A DNA stretch of 16,502 nt from an uncultured Clostridia bacterium (GCA_944376035.1 CALWBJ010000142.1:1-16502); one strand, 5' to 3'. Counted from the stretch's first letter, positions 5,698 through 14,114 are shown. Numbers and translations are program-made. The notes: generated by a model not told the origin, from the letters alone.

Positions 5698-8115
5698 ATG
5701 GAAAAGGATAAAGGATTGCTGTTCAGTTCGCTGGACGAAGTACTGAAAAACTCAATGATACCGTATGCGGAAAACGTCATACTCGACAGGGCGCTTCCGC
5801 GTGTGGAAGACGGGCTGAAACCTGTTCAACGCAGAATACTTTACGCTATGTACGAGATGGGACTTTATCCCGACAGGCCGCATAAGAAATGCGCGAGGAT
5901 AGTCGGAGACTGTCTCGGTAAATATCATCCGCACGGGGACACGTCGGTATACGACGCACTTGTCAGAATGGCGCAGGACTTCAATATGAGAATGCCGCTT
6001 GTCAACGGACACGGCAACTTCGGAACGGTGGACGGAGACTCGGCGGCGGCTTACAGGTATACCGAGGCAAGACTCGAACAACTTGCGCTGGAACTTTTAA
6101 GAGATATAGATAAAGACACGGTAAACTTCAATCTGAATTTCGACGATTCTATCGAAGAGCCGGAGACACTGCCCGGAAGATACCCCAATCTGCTTGTAAA
6201 CGGGACTATGGGAATAGCCATAGGTCTTGCGACGAATATTCCGCCGCATAATCTTGAAGAAGTCATAAACGGTACGGTAGCATATATCGATAATCCGAAA
6301 ATCTCTTTAAAAGAGATGATGAAATATATTCCCGCACCCGATTTTCCGACGGGAGGATATATAATAGCGGGCGAAGAACTGGAAGAGGCGTACAGGTCGG
6401 GTAAAGGTAAAATAAAAATACGCGCAAGGGTAAATATAGAAAACGATTCGGGCGACAGGCAGAATATAGTTATAACCGAACTTCCTTATCAGGTAAACAA
6501 GTCCACTCTTTTAAAAAAGATATCCGATTTAAAAGAGGATAAAAAAGATTTGCTCGGCGGAATAAAAGAGGTCGTAGACGAGTCTGACCGAAACGGTATG
6601 CGCGCGGTTATAAAACTTAATAAAGACGCCGACGCAAAGACCATACTCGATTATCTTTATAAAAATACCGAACTGGAAATCACTTTCGGAATAAACATGG
6701 TGGCGATAGCGGGCGGTAAACCCATGCAGATGGGACTTTTGGATATAATAGGATATTATGTCAATTATCAGCGTGACGTAATACTGCGCCGCAGTAAATT
6801 CGAGTTGGCGCGTGCGAAAGAGCGTGCGCATATTTTGGAAGGGCTTATTATCGCGGTAAAGAACATCGACGAAGTAGTAAAAATAATCAAAAATGCGGAT
6901 AACACTGCCGACGCGAGAGCAAAACTCAGAAAAAGGTTTGATTTAAGCGAAGTACAGGCAAACGCAATTCTTGATTTGAGGCTTGCTCGTCTTACAAAAC
7001 TCGAAGTTACCAAACTTGAAGAAGAACTTGTGCAACTGAAAAAACTTATAGCCGAACTTACGGCCATAATAGCGAGTAAGCAGCGCCAGATGGAGGTCGT
7101 CAAGAACGAACTTAACGGAATAAAGAAAAAGTACGGGGACGACCGCAGAAGCAAAGTGGTTGTCGGCGGCGCGGAAATAAATATAGAGAAAATAGAAAAA
7201 GAATTGAAGCAGACAGAAGAGTTCATGGTGGTTTACACCGAAAGCGGGGCGTTCAAAAAGATACTGCTTAAAAGTTTCAAAGCGTCCGATAAGCGTTTCC
7301 GCGACTCGCTGTCGGGTTCTGATTTCATTAAGTGTTCGGTACAGGCTACGAGCGATAAAACTCTTCTTGCGTTTACAAACTTCGGAAACTGCTGTAAAAT
7401 CGACCTTGAGATCGCTCCCGAAAGCAGATTCCGCGATAAAGGTTATAAGTTTTCGGAAATTTGCAAAGAAGCGGCGCGCGGGGAATATCCCGTATCATTC
7501 TTTGCGGTCGACGAGACAAAACTTCCCGAAGGGCACCTTTTGTTCTTTACCAAAGACGGGCTGATTAAAAAGACCGAATGGAGCGAATATAACATAATTA
7601 AGCCCTACTATCAGGCAATAAAACTGAAAGAGGGAGACAGCCTGATGAAAGTGGAACAGGATATTCCCGATACTACGATAGCGTATATAACCGCAAACGG
7701 ATTAGCGCTCAACGCGTTTAAGGACGATATACCGGTCCAAGGCAGAGTGGCGGGCGGCGTCAAGGGAATAAATCTTAGCGACGGCGACAGTATCGTGTAC
7801 GTTTCTCAGACAGACGAAGAGGGCGAATTTATCATTATAACCGACGGCGGATTCTATAAACGCGTAATCGTCGGAGAGATAGAGCCTATGGCAAGGTACA
7901 GGAAAGGTATTAAAATCTGCGAACTGGGCGGGGTAAACAAAATAATATACGCCGACTACGTAAAAGAGCCTTTCGATATGGTGGTTGTGGATAATTTCGG
8001 CGTGCCTTTCAGCGTCAATACCGAGGATATTTCCATAGAGGGCAGAACGACAAAGGGCAAGACTCTTAAAAACGAGAACAAAAAACGTATGCCCGAAAAG
8101 GTTTTCCGTCTGTAA
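5698..8115 (+). CDS. parC: DNA topoisomerase IV subunit A (ParC)
   Basis: Breakage-reunion subunit. N-terminal winged-helix and tower: DRALPRVEDGLKPVQRRILYAM, KYHPHGDTSVYDALVRMAQ, GNFGTVDGDSAAAYRYTEARL with the active-site Tyr121, then YPNLLVNGTMGIAIGLATNIPPHN. A long coiled-coil gate spans about residues 430-500. A six-bladed beta-pinwheel C-terminal domain follows (DKTLLAFTNFGNCCKI, GHLLFFTKDGLIKKTEWSEY, EFIIITDGGFYKR). The GyrA box QRRGGKG expected in blade 1 is absent (the position reads FKASDKRFRDSLSGSDF); only QGRVAGGVKG occurs late in the domain. That loss and the 805-residue length (Bacillus ParC about 806) favour ParC over GyrA. In the quinolone-determining loop the key serine position is Thr82 and the acidic position is Asp86. 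It is co-transcribed with parE. Confidence 0.87.
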   Translation: MEKDKGLLFSSLDEVLKNSMIPYAENVILDRALPRVEDGLKPVQRRILYAMYEMGLYPDRPHKKCARIVGDCLGKYHPHGDTSVYDALVRMAQDFNMRMPLVNGHGNFGTVDGDSAAAYRYTEARLEQLALELLRDIDKDTVNFNLNFDDSIEEPETLPGRYPNLLVNGTMGIAIGLATNIPPHNLEEVINGTVAYIDNPKISLKEMMKYIPAPDFPTGGYIIAGEELEEAYRSGKGKIKIRARVNIENDSGDRQNIVITELPYQVNKSTLLKKISDLKEDKKDLLGGIKEVVDESDRNGMRAVIKLNKDADAKTILDYLYKNTELEITFGINMVAIAGGKPMQMGLLDIIGYYVNYQRDVILRRSKFELARAKERAHILEGLIIAVKNIDEVVKIIKNADNTADARAKLRKRFDLSEVQANAILDLRLARLTKLEVTKLEEELVQLKKLIAELTAIIASKQRQMEVVKNELNGIKKKYGDDRRSKVVVGGAEINIEKIEKELKQTEEFMVVYTESGAFKKILLKSFKASDKRFRDSLSGSDFIKCSVQATSDKTLLAFTNFGNCCKIDLEIAPESRFRDKGYKFSEICKEAARGEYPVSFFAVDETKLPEGHLLFFTKDGLIKKTEWSEYNIIKPYYQAIKLKEGDSLMKVEQDIPDTTIAYITANGLALNAFKDDIPVQGRVAGGVKGINLSDGDSIVYVSQTDEEGEFIIITDGGFYKRVIVGEIEPMARYRKGIKICELGGVNKIIYADYVKEPFDMVVVDNFGVPFSVNTEDISIEGRTTKGKTLKNENKKRMPEKVFRL

Positions 8116-8174
8116 ATAATTTATAAATCATATAAAATTTATATAAATAAACAGATGAATACGGGGGAGAAAAA

Positions 8175-9344
8175 ATGTTTTCATTTGATTTTAGTTTGCC
8201 CACCGAAGTATATTTCGGAAAGGGCGTTACGGAAAGTAAACTTGCGGAAACAATAAAAAGATACGGCAGTAAAGTCCTGTCATGTTACGGCGGCGGTTCG
8301 ATAAAAAAGACGGGGCTTTACGATAATATAATGTCAATATTAAAAGAAAACGGAGTTACCGTATGGGAATTATCGGGCATTGCTCCGAATCCGCGCGTTT
8401 CTTCGGTGAGGAAAGGGATAGATATTTGCAGAAAAAACGGAGTTGAAGTTTTACTTGCGGTGGGCGGCGGCTCGGTTATAGACTGCGCGAAAATGGTCGG
8501 CGCAGGATATTATTACGAGGGTGACGCTTGGGATTTGTGCTCGAAAAAAGCGGTTATAAAAGGAAGTTTGCCGCTGGTTTCGGTACTCACTCTCGCGGCA
8601 ACGGGTTCGGAGACCAATCCCACGGCAGTAATATCCAACGACGAAACTTCTGATAAGGTAGGCGCAACGTCAAAATTCCTTTTCCCGAAAGCATCTTTCC
8701 TCGACCCGACATTAACTTACAGCGTTTCCGCCTTTCAGACGGCGGCGGGCAGCGCGGACATATTCAGCCATGTTCTTGAAACGTACTTTAATAAGGGCGA
8801 AGATATGTTTATGCTTGACCGAGTTATGGAAGGAATAATGAAAACGGTCATGCATTATGCGCCCGTGGCGCTTAAAGACCCTTCTAATTACGAGGCGCGC
8901 GCAAACCTTATGTGGGCTTCGGGCTGGGCTATCAACGGGTTTATTCAGGGCAGTAAAGTCAAAGCATGGTCGTGTCATCCGATAGAGCACCAACTTTCGG
9001 CGTATTACGATATGACTCACGGCTTGGGACTTGCGATTGTTACGCCGAGGTGGTTAAGGTACTGCCTTAACGCATCGAATGCGGAAAGGTATTATTCGTT
9101 CGGCGTAAACGTTTTCGGCATAGACCCCGCGCTCGATCCGTTTGAAGTTGCTTCCCGAGCAATAAAAGCGCTTGAAGAGTTTTTCTATTCCGTTCTCGGT
9201 TTAAAGAGTAATTTTACCGATTCGGGAATAGGGGATGAAAAAATATCCGAAATGGCAGAAAAAGCCGCAAAAGCGCTTTCTCCGAATGCGTTCGTCCCTC
9301 TTAAAAAAGAGGATATAGAGCAGATTTATATTAACTGCCTGTAA
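8175..9344 (+). CDS. Iron-containing alcohol dehydrogenase (YqhD/butanol-dehydrogenase type)
   Basis: Cytosolic NAD(P)H-dependent alcohol/aldehyde oxidoreductase of the group III (iron-dependent) family, close to the YqhD and clostridial butanol dehydrogenase branch. Cofactor-binding motifs are GGGSIKKTGLY (residues 39-49) and AVGGGSVIDCAK (95-106). The four metal ligands sit exactly where expected: Asp195 and His199 in GSADIFSHVLE, His268 in SCHPIEHQ, His282 in YDMTHGLG. The 389-residue length is normal. A strong GGGGGAG site precedes ATG 8175. It starts 59 bases after parC with no terminator seen between them, so it may be read through from the parE promoter, although an undetected promoter in the AT-rich gap is possible. 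It probably reduces aldehydes in fermentation or detoxification; the exact substrate is unknown. Confidence 0.93.
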   Translation: MFSFDFSLPTEVYFGKGVTESKLAETIKRYGSKVLSCYGGGSIKKTGLYDNIMSILKENGVTVWELSGIAPNPRVSSVRKGIDICRKNGVEVLLAVGGGSVIDCAKMVGAGYYYEGDAWDLCSKKAVIKGSLPLVSVLTLAATGSETNPTAVISNDETSDKVGATSKFLFPKASFLDPTLTYSVSAFQTAAGSADIFSHVLETYFNKGEDMFMLDRVMEGIMKTVMHYAPVALKDPSNYEARANLMWASGWAINGFIQGSKVKAWSCHPIEHQLSAYYDMTHGLGLAIVTPRWLRYCLNASNAERYYSFGVNVFGIDPALDPFEVASRAIKALEEFFYSVLGLKSNFTDSGIGDEKISEMAEKAAKALSPNAFVPLKKEDIEQIYINCL

Positions 9345-9423
9345 ACTGAAAGCAAAATAACTCTTAAAATAAAAAATTAAAATAAACTGCGTTATAAATT
9401 CGTTAAAAATAAAGAAAAATAAA

Positions 9424-9463
9424 ATTTAAGCCGAAAACGGTTAAAACCGTTTTCGGCTTAAAT
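9424..9463. terminator. Bidirectional terminator between convergent genes
   Basis: A 19-bp perfect inverted repeat, arms 9424-9442 and 9445-9463, with core AGCCGAAAACGG and CCGTTTTCGGCT and AT-rich ends. It sits between the dehydrogenase (plus) and ychF (minus). On the minus strand it is followed by a T-rich run; on the plus strand by TTAAATATAAATT. Confidence 0.8.
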
Positions 9464-9593
9464 ATAAATTAAATAATTTAATCTTAAAATAAAATTCTGA
9501 AAATTTCTTAATGTATTAATAAATCGCTCAATAATCGGTTTTATTTTTTAATACCTTTTCCGAAAAGGCGGGTAAAAGTTTAATAAAATAATA

Positions 9594-10691
9594 TTAAACG
9601 TTAAATCTGAAAAGGACTACGTCGCCGTCTTTGATTACGTAATCTTTACCTTCCGAGCGGACTTTGCCTTTTTCTTTTGCGGCATTGAAACTTCCGAGTT
9701 CCACTAAGATATCGTAATCGACTATTTCCGCACGGATAAAGCCTTTTTCAAAGTCGCTGTGAATTTTGCCTGCCGCCTGCGGGGCTTTGGTGCCTTTTTC
9801 GATAGTCCAGGCGCGTACTTCTTTTTCTCCGGCGGTAAGATAACTTATGAGCCCTAAAAGCCTGTAAGAGGTTTTGACCAAACGGTCAAGACCGCTTTCC
9901 TCGACTCCGAGTTCATTTAAGAACATTTTTTGTTCGTCGGGAGAGAGCATGGAGAGTTCTTCTTCGGTCTTAGCGCATATCACCATATGTTCTGCATGCT
10001 CGGAATCGGCAAAATCTATGACTTTTTTTACGAGCGGCAGACTGTTCTCGTCTTTCCCCATATCCTTTTCGCCTATATTTGCCGTGTAGATAACGGGCTT
10101 CGCGGTTATGAGGAAGAGGTCTTTTAATATCTCTTTTTCTTCATCCGTCGTTTCGAGAGTTCTGGCGGGGTGAAGGTCGCAAAGATGCGTATAAAGTTTT
10201 TGTAAAAATTCCGCTTCTATTTTATATTTTTTCTCGCCTGTTTTTGTCATGTTTACGGCCTTGTCAAGGCGTTTTTTAACAGATTCGGTGTCGGCGAAAA
10301 TAAGTTCTAAGTTAATAGTTTCAATATCGCGGAGAGGGTCTATCACGTTATCGACATGAGTAACGTTTTCGTCAGTAAAACAACGAACGACATGGACGAT
10401 TGCGTCAGTTTCTCTGATGTTTGCGAGAAATTTATTTCCCAATCCTTCGCCTTTGCTTGCGCCTTTGACAAGCCCTGCGATATCCACGAATTCAATTACC
10501 GCGGGAGTTATTTTTTTGGTATTGTAAAGTTTTCCGAGAACTTGAAGTCTCGGGTCGGGAACGGCGACAATGCCGACGTTCGGTTCAATAGTGCAGAAAG
10601 GATAGTTGGCGCACTCCGCGCCTGCATGTGTAATCGCGTTGAAAAGTGTTGATTTACCTACGTTTGGAAGTCCTACGACGCCTAATTTCAT
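9594..10691 (-). CDS. ychF: Redox-regulated ribosome-associated ATPase YchF (Obg/HAS family)
   Basis: A universal TRAFAC-class P-loop NTPase that binds ribosomes and prefers ATP in characterised members. Walker A is GLPNVGKS (residues 7-14). Switch region: CTIEPNVGIVAVPD and DIAGLVKGASKGEGLGNKFLANIRETDAIVHVVRCF, where the usual catalytic glutamine is replaced by a hydrophobic residue, the mark of the HAS subfamily. The family signature HVDNVIDPLRDIETINLELI is present, followed by a coiled-coil insertion and a C-terminal TGS domain (AWTIEKGTKAPQAAGKIHSDFEKGFIRAEI ... VLFRFNV in parts). The length of 365 is typical. A CGGAG site lies about 8 bases before the start. It is monocistronic, divergent from argS and convergent with the dehydrogenase. 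Confidence 0.97.
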   Translation of the reverse strand: MKLGVVGLPNVGKSTLFNAITHAGAECANYPFCTIEPNVGIVAVPDPRLQVLGKLYNTKKITPAVIEFVDIAGLVKGASKGEGLGNKFLANIRETDAIVHVVRCFTDENVTHVDNVIDPLRDIETINLELIFADTESVKKRLDKAVNMTKTGEKKYKIEAEFLQKLYTHLCDLHPARTLETTDEEKEILKDLFLITAKPVIYTANIGEKDMGKDENSLPLVKKVIDFADSEHAEHMVICAKTEEELSMLSPDEQKMFLNELGVEESGLDRLVKTSYRLLGLISYLTAGEKEVRAWTIEKGTKAPQAAGKIHSDFEKGFIRAEIVDYDILVELGSFNAAKEKGKVRSEGKDYVIKDGDVVLFRFNV

Positions 10692-10755
10692 GATTTTTCT
10701 CCGAAAAGCAAATAATTTAAGTCGGTTTTTTGATGGTTTTATATTTTGTTATTCA

Positions 10756-10784
10756 ATTATAACCCAAATTGTGGGAAATTTCAA
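10756..10784 (-). promoter_or_regulatory. Sigma-A promoter of ychF
   Basis: On the minus strand: TTGAAA (10784-10779), 17-base spacer, TATAAT (10761-10756). Transcription would begin near 10749, about 58 bases before the ychF start. Confidence 0.8.
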
Positions 10785-10793
10785 GTTTTTAAC

Positions 10794-10823
10794 TTGCTTT
10801 TTTCAATAAATGTATGCTATTAT
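10794..10823 (+). promoter_or_regulatory. Promoter of argS with extended -10
   Basis: TTGCTT (10794-10799), 18-base spacer, TATTAT (10818-10823) preceded by TGC, an extended -10 element that can compensate for the weak -35. The start would be near 10830, leaving only about 18 bases before the ATG with GGAG at 10833-10836. So there is no room for a T-box leader. Confidence 0.6.
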
Positions 10824-10847
10824 AAATAGAATGGAGAATTTTTAAAG

Positions 10848-12533
10848 ATGGATTATAAAAAATACATTGCGGAAAAACTCAATCTTAAAGAATTAACGGC
10901 GGAAGAAGTATGTTCTTATCTTGAAATCCCCCCTGAAAACGACATGGGCGACTATGCGCTGCCTTGTTTTCGGTTGAGCAAAATACTTCGCCGTCCGCCC
11001 GTAAAAATAGCCCAAGATCTCGCGGCAAGTTTTAATTGCGATGAGATTATTTCCGAATGTTCTGCGGTAAACGGATATCTTAACTTCAAGGTAAACCGCA
11101 AAGGTTTCGCGGGTACGCTTTTAAATAAAATACTTGAAGAAAATGAAAATTACGGCAGTTCCGATTGCGGAAAGGGAAAGACCGTCTGTATAGATTATTC
11201 ATCTATAAATATAGCAAAGCCGTTCCATATAGGACATTTAAGCACTACCGTTATAGGCGGCGCGCTCTGCAAGATATTCAGATTTTTAGGATATAAAGTA
11301 GTCGGGATAAACCATCTGGGCGATTACGGGACTCAGTTCGGGAAACTTATCGTCGCATTTAAAAAGTGGAGCAGTGTGGAAGCGGTTGAAAAAGACAGGC
11401 TTAAAGAACTGACGAGAATATATGTAAAATTCCACGAAGAAGCGGAAAAAGACCCGTCGCTCGACGATCTCGCAAGGGAATATTTCAGGCTTATAGAGAA
11501 CGGGGACGAAGAGAGTAACAGGCTTTTCAATCTTTTCAAAAAGATTACGCTTGAAGAAGTGGAAAAAATATATAAAATGCTGCATGTCACTTTCGATTCG
11601 TATGCGGGAGAGAGTTTTTATAACGATAAAATGCAGCCTATAGTAGACGAACTGAAAGAGAAAGGACTTCTTAAAATATCCGACGGCGCGTCGGTAGTAG
11701 ATCTTGAACCTTACGGAATGCCGCCGTGTCTGATACTTAAATCGGACGGCTCGACACTGTACGCCACCAGGGATATAGCCGCGGCGGTTTACAGGAAAAA
11801 CACCTATGATTTCTATAAATGTCTGTATGTGGTAGCGTATCAGCAGAATCTGCATTTCAAACAGATATTCAAGGTGCTTGAACTGATGGGCAAGGAATGG
11901 GCAAAGGACCTTGTACACGTCGCATACGGCATGGTTTCGCTTGAAGACGGCGCGATGAGCACGAGAAAAGGCAAAGTGGTTTTGCTTGAAGACGTTATAA
12001 ATAAGACCATAGAAAAGGCGCTCGCGGTTATAGAGGAGAAAAATCCTTCTCTTCCCGATAAGGAAAACACGGCGCGCGCGGTAGGCACGGGAGCGGTTAT
12101 TTTCGGAGCGCTTTGTAACAATAAGATAAAAGATATAGTTTTCAGTTATGACCGCGTTCTGAATTTCGACGGAGAGACCTGTCCTTACGTTCAGTATACG
12201 GTCGCTAGATGCAACAGCGTTATCGCTAAATGTGAAAAAGCGGAGTTTACCGGAGAAGTTCCCGAAATCGGAGCGGAAGAATACGCGGTTATAGCCGAAC
12301 TCGGAAAATTCGGCGACGTGGTGAAGGCGGCGGCGGAAAAATACGAACCGTCGTATATAACGAGATACGCTTTAGACCTTGCTTCTGCATTCAATAAATT
12401 TTATATTGCCTGCAAGATAGCGGTAGAAGACGATATGCTTCGCGCATTCAGGCTTGCGATAGTTAAAAGCGTAAAAATTACGCTTACAAACGCGCTTACT
12501 CTTCTCGGAATAGAAACGGTCGAACAGATGTGA
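10848..12533 (+). CDS. argS: Arginine--tRNA ligase
   Basis: Class Ia aminoacyl-tRNA synthetase that charges tRNA-Arg in the cytosol. An N-terminal Add-1 domain (residues 1-85, ENDMGDYALPCFRLSK) recognises the tRNA elbow. The catalytic Rossmann fold starts with DYSSINIAKPFHIGHLSTT (HIGH at 127-130) and NHLGDYGTQFGKL. The second signature loop is MSTRKGK (370-375), the form that replaces KMSKS in many ArgRS. The C-terminal DALR anticodon-binding domain ends with ALDLASAFNKFYIAC and LTLLGIETVEQM. The length of 561 is normal for the family. The catalytic Gln/Asp pocket (YQQNLHFKQIF) is intact. GGAG lies 11 bases before the ATG, slightly long spacing, but the N-terminus matches the family. The gene stands alone, divergent from ychF. 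Confidence 0.97.
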   Translation: MDYKKYIAEKLNLKELTAEEVCSYLEIPPENDMGDYALPCFRLSKILRRPPVKIAQDLAASFNCDEIISECSAVNGYLNFKVNRKGFAGTLLNKILEENENYGSSDCGKGKTVCIDYSSINIAKPFHIGHLSTTVIGGALCKIFRFLGYKVVGINHLGDYGTQFGKLIVAFKKWSSVEAVEKDRLKELTRIYVKFHEEAEKDPSLDDLAREYFRLIENGDEESNRLFNLFKKITLEEVEKIYKMLHVTFDSYAGESFYNDKMQPIVDELKEKGLLKISDGASVVDLEPYGMPPCLILKSDGSTLYATRDIAAAVYRKNTYDFYKCLYVVAYQQNLHFKQIFKVLELMGKEWAKDLVHVAYGMVSLEDGAMSTRKGKVVLLEDVINKTIEKALAVIEEKNPSLPDKENTARAVGTGAVIFGALCNNKIKDIVFSYDRVLNFDGETCPYVQYTVARCNSVIAKCEKAEFTGEVPEIGAEEYAVIAELGKFGDVVKAAAEKYEPSYITRYALDLASAFNKFYIACKIAVEDDMLRAFRLAIVKSVKITLTNALTLLGIETVEQM

Positions 12534-12547
12534 TAAATTTTATGTGA

Positions 12548-12585
12548 TTTATCGCAGACCATTATCGGACGGAATGAGCGATAAA
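12548..12585. repeat. Inverted repeat after argS
   Basis: TTTATCGC (12548-12555) and GCGATAAA (12578-12585), perfect 8-bp arms with a 22-base loop, 15 bases past argS. It is followed by GCATAGAAAAAACT rather than a U-run, so it is not a clear terminator. It may slow polymerase or protect the 3' end, or be chance. Confidence 0.35.
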
Positions 12586-12607
12586 GCATAGAAAAAACTT
12601 TGTTAAA

Positions 12608-12636
12608 TTGTAATTCGGTAAAACCTTATATATACT
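12608..12636 (+). promoter_or_regulatory. Possible promoter for the HAD hydrolase
   Basis: TTGTAA (12608-12613), 17-base spacer, TATACT (12631-12636): 4/6 and 5/6 matches. The start would be near 12643, about 27 bases before the ATG. Confidence 0.5.
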
Positions 12637-12669
12637 TTAAGACAAAAAGATTATACATTAAGTAAAGAT

Positions 12670-13338
12670 ATGGAAAAAAAGAAAAATGAAAACAAAGCGG
12701 TAATATTCGACCTGGACGGAACGCTTCTCGACACGCTTTCGGACATAAAAGACAGTCTCAACGCGATGCTTGTTAAGTTCGGGTTTGAGATTGCGAGCGA
12801 CGATGAAGTTAAAAACTACGTGGGAGACGGGGCGAGAAATCTTGTAAGGCGTGCGCTTAAAAAAGAGGTTGAAAAGGAAGTTTTGGACGAATGTCTCGCT
12901 TATTACAATGAAGTTTATAACGGTTCGGGAAGTCCCAAAACAAAAGTTTTTGACGGTGTGGCGGATATGATTTATTCTCTGAAAAAAAGAGGATACAAAC
13001 TTGCTATTTTGACCAACAAGCCGCAGGATTCGACAGATAAGGTGTATGAAAAATATTTAAAGCAGTTTGAATTCGACCTTGTGGTGGGGCAAAGCGCGTC
13101 GGTAGCGTGTAAGCCTGATAAAACCGCAACGCTGAACATACTTGAAAGTTTTAATACAGACGCGAGCAGGGCTTATTTTGTGGGCGACGGAGAAACAGAC
13201 GTTATGACAAGTATAAACGCAGGTACGCGCGGTATTGCGGCGCTATGGGGCAACAGAACAAGAGAGCAGTTGGCGGCAGCGGGTGCTACGGTGTTCGCAA
13301 AAACCCCAGCCGATCTTGAAAAACTTATAAAACTTTAA
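12670..13338 (+). CDS. HAD hydrolase, phosphoglycolate phosphatase-like
   Basis: Mg-dependent phosphatase of HAD subfamily IA. All four catalytic motifs are visible: nucleophile and acid Asp14/Asp16 in VIFDLDGTLLDTL, Thr115 in LAILTNKPQ, Lys148 in SVACKPDK, and Asp173/Asp177 in FVGDGETDVMTSINAG. A helical C1 cap lies between residues about 24 and 92. The 222-residue length fits Gph (phosphoglycolate phosphatase) and PpaX/Gph-like enzymes; this subfamily is promiscuous, so 2-phosphoglycolate as the substrate is likely but not shown. The N-terminus MEKKKNENK is a short basic extension before the first strand. The ribosome site is weak (TAAAG). It stands alone, with argS upstream and a non-coding stretch downstream. 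Confidence 0.9.
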   Translation: MEKKKNENKAVIFDLDGTLLDTLSDIKDSLNAMLVKFGFEIASDDEVKNYVGDGARNLVRRALKKEVEKEVLDECLAYYNEVYNGSGSPKTKVFDGVADMIYSLKKRGYKLAILTNKPQDSTDKVYEKYLKQFEFDLVVGQSASVACKPDKTATLNILESFNTDASRAYFVGDGETDVMTSINAGTRGIAALWGNRTREQLAAAGATVFAKTPADLEKLIKL

Positions 13339-13550
13339 CTTAAATAAGATTAAGTTTGTAATTAAACAGAAAAACAAAGAAATTCATTAAATTAAAAACT
13401 TAAAAGTAAAATTAAGAAAAAAGAGAACAGAATAAATTTTCTTTTATGTATATAAAATAATTTTTTGTAATTAAATATACCGTCGCGCATACAATAATAA
13501 AGGTCGGTTAACGGCTGGAAACGGTGCGGAGAATTATTAAAAATACTTTG

Positions 13551-13568
13551 CGGCAAAATTGCCGTGTT
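13551..13568 (+). terminator. Weak terminator-like hairpin
   Basis: CGGCAA (13551-13556) and TTGCCG (13559-13564), followed by TGTTTT. It could end a transcript from the HAD hydrolase, about 210 bases past its stop, or a small RNA from the patch just upstream. Confidence 0.4.
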
Positions 13569-13604
13569 TTGGAAAAGTTTATTTAATCAGATGCGAATAA
13601 ATAT

Positions 13605-13629
13605 AATAAAAGCGGACCACAAGGTCCGC
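13605..13629 (-). terminator. Terminator of the minus-strand membrane-protein gene
   Basis: Perfect 7-bp GC-rich stem GCGGACC (13612-13618) / GGTCCGC (13623-13629) with loop ACAA. Read on the minus strand it is followed by TTTTATTAT. It lies about 120 bases after the stop of the gene ending at 13749. Confidence 0.7.
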
Positions 13630-13748
13630 CGTCAATATAAAAAGCGTTTGATTTTAATTAAGTCAGTTATTTATTTTCGCTTTCATTGAATAATATTTTA
13701 ATTAAATAATTATATAAATATATAAGCAATTATATTTGTTCGGTCTTA

Positions 13749-14084
13749 TTATTTTTCTTCCGAATCATGCGGGAGATGTTTATCCGGTTTAACTTCGTCT
13801 TTGTCTGTAATTTTTTCGGTATCGACTAAGTTAAATTTATTATCGGTAAAACCGTTGTCTTTAATATTTTCGTTGTTTTCCGTATTTTCCGCTTTGTTTA
13901 TGCATTTTTTATCGGTAGGATTATTTTCGGGATTTTGCTTTTTCGAGTTAAATTTTCCGATAATATTATCTAAAAGTTTTCCGGCGGGGCGGATAAGAAA
14001 TGCAGCCGCTATTACCATAACGATGGCTAAAACAACGATTACGACATAAGTTGTGTTTTCGGATAAATAAGTCCAGAAATTCAT
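13749..14084 (-). CDS. Small single-pass membrane protein, unknown function
   Basis: A 111-residue protein I do not recognise. After a short N-terminus (MNFWTYLSENT) there is one clear hydrophobic helix (YVVIVVLAIVMVIAAAFLI, residues 13-31) followed by a positive stretch RPAGKLLDNIIGKFNSKK, so the tail is predicted to be cytosolic. From residue 48 to the end it is low-complexity, rich in Asn, Lys, Glu and Asp (PENNPTDKK, ENTENNENIKDN, EKITDKDEVKPDKH), almost surely disordered. There are no Cys, signal peptidase or enzyme motifs. The gene is real by its AAGG site 6-8 bases before the start, its own promoter and its downstream terminator. It is divergent from the flavoprotein gene. Small proteins of this type sometimes anchor partners at the membrane; this is only a suggestion. 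Confidence 0.75.
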   Translation of the reverse strand: MNFWTYLSENTTYVVIVVLAIVMVIAAAFLIRPAGKLLDNIIGKFNSKKQNPENNPTDKKCINKAENTENNENIKDNGFTDNKFNLVDTEKITDKDEVKPDKHLPHDSEEK

Positions 14085-14114
14085 TTTAATACCTTAAAAT
14101 CAATATTTAAAATA

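Larger units (their letters stand above)
13339..13748. other. 410-base AT-rich non-coding region
   Basis: No credible gene on either strand. It contains an AT-rich first half, a relatively GC-richer patch (about 13480-13575) ending in a weak terminator-like hairpin, and a good minus-strand terminator at 13605-13629. The patch could encode a small RNA. Confidence 0.6.

Noticed and set aside
3713..8115. Calling the pair gyrB-gyrA
   Set aside because: The missing GyrA box, the ParE-type N-terminal motifs and the lengths favour topoisomerase IV. The choice would change only if no other type IIA pair exists in the genome.
9554..9568. CCTTTT/AAAAGG hairpin just past ychF
   Set aside because: It has only six pairs and lacks a U-run on the minus strand; the 19-bp repeat further on is the better terminator.
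10785..10847. T-box riboswitch before argS
   Set aside because: The probable transcription start leaves fewer than 20 bases of leader, and there is no T-box sequence or antiterminator.
11286..11918. 210-residue minus-strand frame inside argS
   Set aside because: It is a shadow of argS, whose motifs and length are intact. Its composition is rich in Phe, Tyr and Arg with no domain.
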